From positions 1-64,000 of the forward strand of contig LLCB01000219.1 in assembly GCA_001414345.1 (NCBI GenBank): 64,000 nt of DNA. Direction: 5' to 3'. The position numbers and the translations under genes were made by a program. Shown one piece after another: positions 47,252 through 57,665 of this stretch (position 1 is the first letter of the stretch; every line of letters begins with the position of its first letter). The stretch comes from Hymenoscyphus infarciens. Its lineage: Eukaryota; Ascomycota; Leotiomycetes; Helotiales; Helotiaceae. Below the pieces are notes generated by a model that saw only the letters and a program-made list of their open reading frames with translations, searched no databases and had not been told where the DNA came from.

Positions 47252-49133
47252 TTCCTCTCTCTTAAAAAAGACTTATCTCAAGTCTTCTATCTTTTTTCGT
47301 TTAAGGTTAAATTAGGATAGTAAAAGTATTATAATATTTATTATATTTAGTGATTTTATTAAGTAAGAAGGTAGATTAGGGTCTGAATTATAGCTGACCT
47401 AAGACTTTATAGATACTTAAAAAGAGACTTTATTCTAATTCTTCTATATTAAAGTAAGTATTTGTATTTAGTAAAAGAGTATAGTTTAATCTATTTAGTA
47501 GATAGGAAAAGTTCAAAGTAGTAAAAGTTTAAAGTAGAGTCAGAGGTAAATATTAAGAGATAAGTTATAGATAATAGTAATAACTTAGTTAAGAGTTTAC
47601 TTTAAGAGTATACTGATTCGTATCTAATTCGAATTTAAACGAAACTTCTAGCCTAGCTAAAAGTAAAAATAAAATAAGAAAGTAAAGAATATAAGACTCT
47701 TATTAGAGTTAGTAGAGTTTTAGCTAGTTAAAAGCAAAGTTGTTACTAAAGTTGTTAAAGTTAAAAATATTATCTAAAGTTTAAGATAATAAAAGAGGTG
47801 GTTTTAGCTAGTTAAAGAGTTATTACTAAAAGTTATTATATTACCTTATTCTCTTCTTAAATTAGAGTATTTAAGAACTTATTTATTATCTTCTAATTCC
47901 GATTCTACTTTAGAAGTAGTAGATTCGCTATTAGATTATAAGGAGTTTAGAGCTAAATTAGATAAGAAGGAGGTATTTTAGACCGAAGTACTAATATTAT
48001 ATAACTTAGCGTTTTAGTATATCTTCTTATCTAAAGTCAAAAGATTAGACACTATTTTAATAAAGTTATAGTTCTATTATCTCTTTCTTAAAGTAGTTAA
48101 GTTTTAGAGCTATAACGTAATCTTATTCTATATTTAAAAGAACTATTCCGATTCTAGTATATCTTCGAGTATAGCTATACTTAAAAAGTAACTCTTAAAA
48201 TTAGTAAAAGTTTCTCTAGTGTTATCTTTGTCTCCTTCTATTTTTAAGGCTATAAAAGCGTTCTAAGCGTCCTCTGTTTCATAACTAGTTAAAAAGTAGA
48301 TATCTAAAAGAGTAACTATGTCTTCTTAATCTTTAAAAGTAAGGTCTAACTCTAACTTATATCTAGGCTCTAAGTAGTTCCTAGCTAGTCCGGTTGTTAT
48401 ACTCTAAATAAGAGCTTTTTAGGTTATAGAGGAGTTATAATAATTAGTATTTATATAGAGTCTATTATATACTAATATCTTCTATTATTAGTATATAGGT
48501 AAAGTGCTATTATCTAAAGGTTTAATCTTTTTAGTTATCTTACTTTTTTGTTATTAAGGTTAGAAGGTATTCGAAGAGGCTTCGGTGCCGTGTTAAGTAG
48601 GGATGGAATGTTAGAAGATATCAGAGGCAGCTACGTCTCTTTACTAAAAGGAGTATGAATTCAGGTTTAGAAGTAGAAGAGGGTTCGATTAAGGAGGGTT
48701 CAAAAGAGAGTTAGATCGAGGAGAGTTTAGAGGCGAAGCGATTTATTAAATTATAAGTTTACTTACTCTCTTTTCTAGCTCGACTAACTAATCCTTTGTT
48801 TCTTGATTTTCTGTTTCTAAAGCTTATATAACCGACCGTATCTAGTCTATATTTAAGAAGTCTCGCTTATCTTTATTCTTTTGTCGAGATCTTCTAGATC
48901 TTAGTATATAGATGCTATTTAGGCAGCTTTTAGAAAGAGAGGTAGCTCTAGAAGGTAGCTTAACGCTATTCAGCGGAACTGTTAATATAATGTTAAATTA
49001 GAGAGAGAGAGGTAAGAGTAGATTTAGAAGCCTTTGTAATAACTTTTAGTAATAGTCGACTTATTTACTAAACTTGTATATAGTAGTCTCTATACTTAGA
49101 GAGTTATTAGAAGCCTTTAGAGTACTTAGCGTA

Positions 49134-49497
49134 TATAACGGCACGAAATATACACAACTACAGTAGAGGCATATGAGAGTGTGTATAGCAGAATGACGTA
49201 TGTAGATACTAGGCTCTGATACGGAAGAAAAGGCTAAACTGGCCTTTTCTGACTCTAGGAGTAGGCTGCTATATACAAGAGGTTTCGGACGATACAAAAG
49301 GGGTACGAAACCGAACAACGACATACGTCGGCTAATACAAAAGCCTGAACTCTACGAAGTACGTCCGAAAGTCTAGACAGACGTACGAACGTATATAACC
49401 TTCCTAAATTAGATAATGTAAAACAACAACTACCGAAAGCTAATATGTACGGCATATGCCACGTAATATCGGCTATACAGGACGGCATGCCGTCACA
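49134..49497 (-). repeat. Best preserved LTR of the window (element D, 3' in sense)
   Basis: 364 bp. It shows the family termini: ACGGCACG at one end and TGCCGTCACA at the other, which pair as an inverted repeat of about 10 bp once RIP changes are allowed for. Confidence 0.88.
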
Positions 49498-51926
49498 TCC
49501 CCCTCCCTTGAAAAAGACTCGTCCTCGAGTCTATCTATCTCTTATTGTTCAGGGCTGAATCGGGATGGTATAAGTGTTGCATTGTTGTGTTGTCGTAAGT
49601 TGGTTAGGGTCTGAATCGTAGCTAACCCGGGTTCGAAGATGCTTTGTTTATCGTAATGTCGTAAGCGAGACGAGATGTCGGTTCTGAATCGATTTCGTAA
49701 ATGCTTACAAAGAGACTTCGTTTCTAATCCTTCAATATCAAGAGCAAGTATTCGCGTCCGCTAAAAGAGTGTAGTCTAATCCTGTCTAGTAGGTCGGAAA
49801 AAGTTCAAAGTTCAAAGTTTAAAAAAGTTTAAAAAGTTTAAAGTAAAATAAGAAAAAAGTTTAAAAGTTAAATTTAAGAGTTTAAAGTAGAGTTAGAAGT
49901 CGTTTAGTTAAGAGGTAGTAATAACTTAGTTAAGAGCTTACTTCGAGAGTATACTAATTCGTATCTAATTCGAATTTAAAAAAAAGAGTAAAGTTAGAAA
50001 TAAAAAGTCAATAATATCATAGATAGTAATAACTTAGCTAAGAGGTTACTATCCTTTTAAAAGTATACTAATTTATATCTAAGTTAAAGAATTTAAATAA
50101 AAAGGAACTTCTAGCCTAGCTAGAAGTAAAAGAAAGTAAGAAAGTAAAGAATATAAAAAAGACTCCTTACTAGAGTTAGTAAGGTTTTAGCTAGTTAAAA
50201 GCAAAGTTATAGCTAAGTTATCAAAGTTGAAATTATTATTTAAGTATCTAGAAACAAAAAGGAATAGTTTTAGCTAGTTAAAAGACTTAATACTAAATTT
50301 AATAATACTATTCAAAGTTTAAGATAACAAAAAAGGGTATAGTTTTAGATATAACATTTATTAGTACTATTATAGAAACTATATTATTTAGGCCTATAGG
50401 CTATCTTATTCCTTTTAGATACTTAAGAACTTATTCGTTATCTTCTAATTCCGATTCTACTTTAGAAGTAGTAGATTCGCTATTAGATTATAGGGAGTTT
50501 AAAGCTAAATTAGATAAAGAGAGGGTATTTTAGACTAAAGTACTAATATTACGTAACTTAGTGTTTTAGCGTATCTTCTTATTTAAAGCTAAAAGATTAA
50601 ACGCTATTTTAATAAAGTTATAGTTCTATTATCTCTTTCTTAAAGTAGCTAAGTTTTAGAGCTATAGCGTAATCTTATTCTATATTTAAAAGAACTATTC
50701 TAATTCTAGTATACTTCTAAGTATAGCTATACTTAAAAAGCAACTCTTAAAATTAGTAAAAGTTTCTTTAACGTTATCTTCTTCTCCTCTTATCTTTAAG
50801 ACTATAAAAGCGTTCTAAGCGTCCTCTATTTTATAACTAGTTAAAAAGTAGGTATCTAAAAGAGCAACTATGTCTTCTTAATCTTTAAAAGCAAGGTCTA
50901 ACTCTAACTTATATCTAGGCTCTAGGTAGTTTCTAGCTAGTCTAGTTATTATACTCTAAATAAGAGCTTTTTAGGTTAGAGGAGAGTCGTAATAATTAGT
51001 ATTTATAGAGAGTCTATCATATACTAATATCTTCTATTATTAGTATATAGATAAACTACTATTATTTAAAAGTTCGATCTTTTTAGTTATCTTACTTTTT
51101 CGTCAAGGTTAGAGGGTATTCGAAGAGGCTTCAATACTATATTAGGTAGAGATAGAATATTAGAAGGCATCAGAGGCAGCTGCTCGTAGCCGAAAGAGAT
51201 ATAAATTTAAGCTTAGAAGTAGAAGAGGGTTAGATTAGAGAGGGTTTAGAGAAAAGGTATTTTATTAACTTTAAATTATAAGTTCGTCTACTCTCTTTTC
51301 TAGCTTAGCTAGCTAATCCTTTATTTCTTAATTTTCTACTTCTAAAGTATATATAACTAACTATATCTAGTCTATATTTAAGAAGTCCTACTAGTCTTTT
51401 TAACTATTATTTTATTAGAATCTTCTAGATCTTAGTATATAGGTGCTATTTAGACAGCTTTCAGAAAGGGGGGTAGCCCTAGAAGGGGGTAGTCGCTTAA
51501 CGTTATTTAGTAGAACTAAATTTAATATTTTAATAATGTCGATTTTAGAGGAGAGAGGGGGTAAGAGTAGATTCAGAAGCCTTTATAATAACTTTTAGTA
51601 ATAGTCAACTTATTTACTAAACCTATATATAACAGTCTCTATATAGAGAAGGTTATTAAAATTCTAAACACTTAATATATTTAAATCCTATAATATATAA
51701 GATACGATTTTTACTAGCTATTTAAAACCAATACTAAACCCTAATATTACTAGCTATCTAGGAGATCTCTAGAATCCTAGCTATTTAAGAATATCGTCGT
51801 TTAAGTCTAATTCTAGCTTAAAGCAAAAGGTATATTATCTAACTTCGAAAAAGAAACAAAAGCAACAATAAGCTTAAAGAGATATTATAAATACCGTCAC
51901 TAGCGAAGAAGAGTTTAGCCTTTTTA

Positions 51927-52290
51927 TATAACAGTACAAAATATATATAACTATAGTAGAGGTATATAGGAGTACGTATAGTAGAATGACGTATATAGAT
52001 ACTAGGCTCTAATATAGAAGAAAAGGCTAAACTAGTCTTTTCTAACTCTAGAAGTAGACTACTATATATAAGAGGTTTTAGACGATATAAAAGGGGTACA
52101 AAACTAAACAACGACATACGTCGGCTAATACAAAAGCCTAAACTCTACGAAGTACGTCTAAAAGTCTAGATAGACATATAGACGTATATAACCTTCCTAA
52201 ATTAGATAATATAAAACAACAACTACCGAAAGCTAATATATACGGCATATACTACGTAATATCGGCTATATAAGACGGCATGCCGTTATA
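51927..52290 (-). repeat. LTR of element D (5' in sense), heavily mutated
   Basis: The same 364-bp length as its partner. The differences I checked are C-to-T or G-to-A. Confidence 0.88.
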
Positions 52291-52523
52291 GCGTATTTCT
52301 ACTTCCTTAATATATAAAATACGATTTTTACTAGCTGTCTAAAACTAATACTAAACTCTAATATTACTAGCTATCTAGGTAGTCTTTAATTATCTAGCTA
52401 TTTAAGAATATTATCGTCCTAGTTCGAATCTAGACTAAATCGAAATTAAAATAAAGAGCGATAATAAGCTCGAAAGAGATATTATAAAGGCCGTTACTAG
52501 CGAAGTCGAGTTTTTCCTTTTTA

Positions 52524-52834
52524 TATAATAGTATGAAATATATACTATTATAAAAGAGGTATATAGGAGTGCGTTTAGTAAAATAATATACGTAGATACT
52601 AGGCTTTAATATAGAAGAAAAGGAAAAACTATCTCACTTCTACTCTAGAAGTAAGCTGCTATATATAAGAGGTTCGAACTAAAAGGTCTAAAACCGACTA
52701 ACGTTATACGTTAGCTAATATAAAAGCCTAAACCTACGTAACCTTTCTAAAACAGATAATATAAGATAATAACTACTAAAACCTCATATATAGCAGATAC
52801 TTCTAGCTATCTAGGATAACAGTATACTGTTATA
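52524..52834 (-). repeat. LTR of element C (5' in sense)
   Basis: 311 bp, TATAATAGTATG to AGTATACTGTTATA. Confidence 0.8.
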
Positions 52835-53979
52835 GATTAGTACTTCTATCCTTTCTAAAGGTTCCTATTCGTGCCTTTTCTCACTTTTAAAGCTATTCTT
52901 TCTTATTATATCCTCTCTTTTAAGCGCTCTTAGCCTATTATATTCTATCTCTAGCTTTTAATACGTCTATTCTTTCTAATCCTATATAGAGCTAATTTCC
53001 TTTCTATGCCTAGTAGAGAGGATAGAAAGGTTTATATATTATTCTATTATACTTCGTTCTAGGCGAATTAGTCTATAGCGAGACCTAGTAAAACAGGGTT
53101 TATTTAAAAGGCTCTATTATAGACTATTACGCCTAGGACTAAGTACTTCGTCTTAGGCGTAATAAAGGTTATTTAAATAAGGTAATTATTATATTTCCGT
53201 AACTTTATACTACTAAAAAGCCTCTGAAAAGTCTATAAATTAACCTCTCTCTAAATAACCTTTGTTTCGCCTAAGATAAAGTATTTTAGTAGAAGTATAT
53301 AAAGTAGATTAGTTATAAGAGGAGTTCTAGAGAGTGGTTAGTACTACCTCCGCTCTCTTATAAACTAACCTACTTTACGTTTTATTTAGAGGTACTTTTC
53401 CTCTTCTAGCTACTTCTATTCTATACTTCTTACTCTTCTCTCTCTTTCTAGCCTCTCTTTTTAGCTTTCCTAGCTACTCTAATCCTTCTTTTATATTATC
53501 CTTCCTCTTCTATTATATTCTATAAGTAGAGTTATTCTATCCTATTATATTCTAATATAGTAGAGTATTCTTTCTTATTCTAATACCTAGGAGCGTTTAG
53601 ACAAAGAAATCTAAAACGCTGATTTTTATAGAGTCTTACTATAGCGAATTAACCTTATAGAGGTAGTGAAAAAATATTTTTAAGAAAAGAGGTTATTTTA
53701 AGAATTCTTTATCTTTTAGTTTACTATTATTATACTTACTATAAATTAAGAAGTAATAAGGAAAAGAGATGATTAAATATAGCGCTTCTTTCTAGCTAGG
53801 TCTTGTCTCTTTTAGAGTACTCTTATTTTCTATCTTCTAAAGAAAAGAGAGAGAAAGCCTTATTTAAAAAAAAGTGAGCAAATTCAAGCTTAACTCGCAA
53901 CTCACTGTTTTCATTGTTAAACTTCCTAAACGATACTTTAAAATTTTACTATAAGTCTATCTGAGAATATTTAAGAGTA

Positions 53980-55753
53980 GGCAACATCATGTCTAAGGAT
54001 ATACGGACTATTTACAGACCTGGTAATCTAGCACTTCTCCGTGATAGGCTAGGGAAACGGCAAATGTTAATGATTGTCTCCTGCGAACCACATGAACAAC
54101 TTGGCAAGGGCAGTCAGAAACGTGGACCACATAGGTGGGAAGTCACTGTGTGGCAGATGACATGGGATAATGCGACAGAATGATTCACAAGGGTTTTGTG
54201 ATCCCATTATTTGCGTCCCTTCTCTGACACCAGACGGGTGTCAAATCTTCAACTTCTCCCATTAGAGTATCATGAAGCTAAAAACGGAACTATACAGAAC
54301 ACAGAAGCTCAAAATCAGCTACAGCAGACGCTCAAGGAACGCGGCAACAGATGGGCGAGTTTTATTAGGAACAATCCTACTTGTTGGCATTACGAGGGTG
54401 CGGCATTGAAGTTGCGAAACGGCGCAGATGAGACACCGGGTTTAGCACCACCACCAACCCTTCCCGTGGTTAATGTAAGTTTCTTAAGATTAGCTTAGCA
54501 AATTACTGACGAGTTGGCCAGTTAAAAGGAAGAGTTGTGATGGATCAACAAGCAGATTTTGACATCCAAAATTTGCACGAGAATTCTACTGAAATACTCT
54601 CACGCGTCATTGTATGTGACGGCAGACCTGAAAATAAAGATTTTGATATAACTCCTCGAAGCAAAGAGTTCGATTCCATGGGACTTCAAGCAATGCTGTG
54701 CCCTGCAGCAATTTATTGTTTTCATATGGAATCTCGGCTGTGGTATTGGAACCATCTTCGGAGAGTCCCGTGGCGATCGGATATGCTAGAGACTGGTTCT
54801 TGCCGGAGAGAAGAAACAGTTATTGAGTAAACTTGCTTGAAAGTTATAGAGCGAACAAAAACGAGGGTGTCCAAGACCTTGTTCGAGGCAAAGGAGAAGT
54901 AGGAGGCAAACCCAGTGACTCTGTACATGAAGTGATTGTTGGCTACAGGGCTTGGTAATTTTGCTACATGGACCTCCTGGTGTAGGTAAAACCCTGACAG
55001 CAGATAAGATCGCACCAACTCCCCTTTGCCAAACAAATGGGGAAAAGATTTCAAGTTGAAAAAGCTAAGTAAGTATCTACAGAGGTGGTAGTAGAACACC
55101 ACCTGTAGCCATTGCAATCGAAAAGTCTTTCGAACTTGGCCAATTACGATGGCGACTTCGAGTCCTACCTTGTAGGTATGTTTCAGCAGGCCTCACGTCA
55201 AAAGGTCATATTGCTGCTCGATGAAGCAGACGTCATATTAGATGAACGCGCGTATGAAGATGTCAGACGAAATAGCATTGTGTCAAGTAAGAACACATGC
55301 AAGTATTGCCAAACTATGCTTACATGAACTACAGTACTTCTCCGCACTATCGAGTATTTCGACGGAAGAGTATTTTCGACAACTAATCGATCTGGAACTA
55401 TCGATGCTGCCTTCAATATTGAATACCAGCGACTCAGCTCTGCAGCACTCTGGCTTCTATTCCTCCAAAATCTTGAACCTCAAGTGGACTCAAATGTCGC
55501 GGATATTATTAACAACTTAGATCATTTGAAGCGTTTTGAATTGAATGGCCGCCAGATACGTAATGTGAGCAATGTTTCAGCTGCCATCGCTAGGGCAAGA
55601 ACTGGTGGTGTGCTGGATATCGAGGTTGTCAGAAAGTTGGCCGGGGAGGCCAGTGGCATGTTCAAAAGATTATCGAGAAATGCGAGGACTTTAAAGAGTG
55701 AGTCTCGTAGAGAGGACAGGGAAGGATTGTACGGTGGCAGTGGATATAGGTGA
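53980..55753 (+). pseudogene. AAA+ ATPase gene (fungal DUF7025-like type), 3' part, broken
   Basis: Plus-strand relics in order: KDIRTIYRPGNLALLRDRLG (from 53995), WEVTVWQMTWDNATE, two in-frame TGA codons (54181-54183 and 54199-54201), and RVSNLQLLPLEYHEAK. An intact-looking intron (54475-54521, GTAAGT to CCAG) then joins VVN to LKGRVVMDQQADF. After a frame change comes LVLAGEKKQLLSKLA, then Walker A GPPGVGKT near 54970 in another frame, Walker B VILLLDEADVIL near 55210, and a second intron (55287-55334). Last is the sensor/arginine region STTNRSGTIDAAFNIEYQ and a helical lid to the stop at 55751-55753. The family is large fungal AAA+ proteins of unknown cellular role. Several frame changes and stops make this a pseudogene; splice sites are still recognisable, so decay is recent. 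Confidence 0.82.
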
Positions 55754-56682
55754 TCTAGAATTACCTTGCTTATTCATTCTTGTTCTGGGGGGTTTCTTTG
55801 AATAAATGTCCTCGCTTACCAGTGCGTACTCGCTGTTCCAGTTGAACATTCCCTTCTTAAATTCTTCAAGTTGGTTGTGCGTACTTGTTTTTGATCCATG
55901 GAAAGGGGCTGTTTTGGTATTTTAGTAGTGATTCAACCCACTTAAACGAGGAAACTCGGAAATCATCTTTGGACAACCTCCCACAGAGAAGAAAAGTGTT
56001 TTATTTCCTAGATTTGTTAACCTGACTTCAGTATTATGTATACTCTAGCTCTACTTACGGTGAAAATCAACAAGTCAAGTCTATGTATATGCTTCAATAA
56101 GACGGATACTATTATTCTATTTCAATTCATCAGTAGACCAGAAGAGTTTGCTCAATTTGCGCCAGTGTTACACTAACTTACGGTGGACATTACAGGTGGC
56201 AGTAAAAAGGCCACCCCACGAACATTAAAAATGAAGATGTCTCGACAAAGAAGAGGCGAAAGAATAAGAAAAAGGTAAAAATAGATGCGTGAGCTACTGT
56301 TTTACTATCCTATAGGTTTTGGGATAATTGTATTCAGCTTGTCATTCACGTTGAGACACAGTGTAGACAAGGCTTAATTACTGCTACAACATACAACGTC
56401 CACCGGGAGGGAGACTGAGTGACATACTGCAATTTTCAGATACCATAAAATCATACTCTGCTCATATAAATACAACCTACGAGCACTAAGACTATTATTC
56501 AAGTGCTATTGAAGTTGAAAACAAGTGCTCTTGAATTTAATTTTCCCTCTTTCTCTACGAGAAGACATGAAACTAAACTCGCTTAGGTGTTTCGAAGTAA
56601 TATCCCTCCATTGATCTTAAGTCACTCATAGGAGAGCTATTACTATACCTAATTAGCTTCATTATTCACCCTACTTCTAAGC
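55754..56682. other. Intergenic
   Basis: Ordinary composition. I see no gene or repeat. Confidence 0.5.
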
Positions 56683-57227
56683 TAGACTTGGGCGGCGATA
56701 TTACCGGTGGCATATCGAGGGGGGGGAGGGGGGTCTACGATATTTATCGTATCGTATTAAGTGCTCCGATCGATACTGGATTTCTAAGAATAACCGATAA
56801 TATCTCGATTATCAGCGGAAAAATAGTTAATCTAGTAGAGAATAGTTATTCTAGCTAAGAGCTAATAGAATACTTAGCCTTACAATTTTCTAAAAAATAA
56901 AAATAAAGTCACGTGTTTTTATAGTAAGTTAAAGTTATTTATTATTTATAGGTTATTTATAACTTTAAGAGATTACTCTTCTTATTACAAGTCCTTTGTA
57001 GCTTTATAGAATAACTTTTAAATATAATAAAGTATATTTTAAAAAGTAAATAAAAGTTTATATGAAACTTATTTAGTACTATAAGGCACTAGTAGTAAAA
57101 ATCCGATATTCATCGATTATCGTTGCTTTTTTAACGATATTCATTGTATTAGATAAGAATTTACGATATTTATTTTACGTTATATATCACGTTAATCCGA
57201 TAAATATCGTACCGCCGCCTAAGTCTG
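56683..57227. mobile_element. 545-bp hAT-type MITE
   Basis: An exact 8-bp duplication TTCTAAGC (56675-56682 and 57228-57235) flanks terminal inverted repeats. The left repeat starts TAGACTTGGGCGGCGATA and the right, on the other strand, CAGACTTAGGCGGCGGTA. The 8-bp duplication and a CAG-type start are hallmarks of hAT elements. The leading C-to-T and internal G-to-A differences are RIP-type. The interior is AT-rich with several TATCG/CGATA motifs and no transposase. Confidence 0.85.
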
Positions 57228-57665
57228 TTCTAAGCAATCGAGCCTCGCATAACAGTACTCATGTTTGCCAGTTTGGAGTGAGCGCTTTTATACTATACCC
57301 CTTAATGGAAAAGACTGTCACAATAAGATATCTGAAACCGTTGAGTTGAGAGGGTTGTCCTAGAAGAATGAAAGTTATCTTGCGAACTCACCCGCGTGCT
57401 GGTAAAGAATAGTATGTTTCTTTTGTTTTGACTGGTTTTCAAATTTTCGAAAGACAGCGACCTGAAGAAGAAACTTTCCAATTTCAACTCGAAGCACAAA
57501 CGAAAGAACCTAAAAATGCATGGACGCTGAACAAAGAGAGACTTCTCTCTCTGGAATTCAAAAGTGGCTAATAGTACACCTCAACATTCACCTCGGCACT
57601 TGGGGAGAAAGCATTTTAATTCATATTTGCAATCCGTCAATTCATTATTATAACCCTCGCTAATT
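57228..57665. other. Intergenic, includes reductase 3' UTR
   Basis: Nothing is recognised between the hAT element and the reductase stop. Confidence 0.5.

Larger units (their letters stand above)
49134..52290 (-). mobile_element. Gag-only LTR retroelement D, nested in element C
   Basis: LTRs of 364 bp at 49134-49497 and 51927-52290 flank 2429 bp, with exact target duplications GCGTA (49129-49133 and 52291-52295). The flanks rejoin into a sequence that is uninterrupted in elements A and B (TTAGCGTATTCCTACTTCC type). The left LTR and about 300 bp next to it (to about 49800) are hardly mutated: the LTR ends GACGGCATGCCGTCACA and is followed by a purine tract on the minus strand. The right LTR is heavily mutated. 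The interior has two copies of the AACTTAGTTAAGAGCTTAC unit. The gag-like relic is at about 50450-50900. Confidence 0.88.
46941..52834 (-). mobile_element. Gag-only LTR retroelement C, carrying element D inside
   Basis: LTRs of 311 bp at 46941-47251 and 52524-52834 share a distinctive stretch (GACTAACGTTATA) absent from the other copies, so they form a pair. Flanks are GAGTA (46936-46940) and GATTA (52835-52839), four of five matching. Without element D the interior is about 2.1 kb, like elements A and B. The gag-like relic is at about 47930-48330 on the minus strand. Confidence 0.8.
46704..53907. mobile_element. Inverted-repeat DNA element split by nested LTR elements
   Basis: About 40 bp at the left end (TAGTAAGTTACGAGTTAAGC) is inverted at the right end, which reads CAGTGAGTTGCGAGTTAAGC on the opposite strand. 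The three differences are all RIP-type. Without the inserted LTR elements (46941-52834) the element is about 1.3 kb. The right part contains two internal hairpins, 53126-53163 (14-bp arms) and 53302-53375 (20-21-bp arms). No transposase frame or clear target duplication is seen. Confidence 0.7.
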
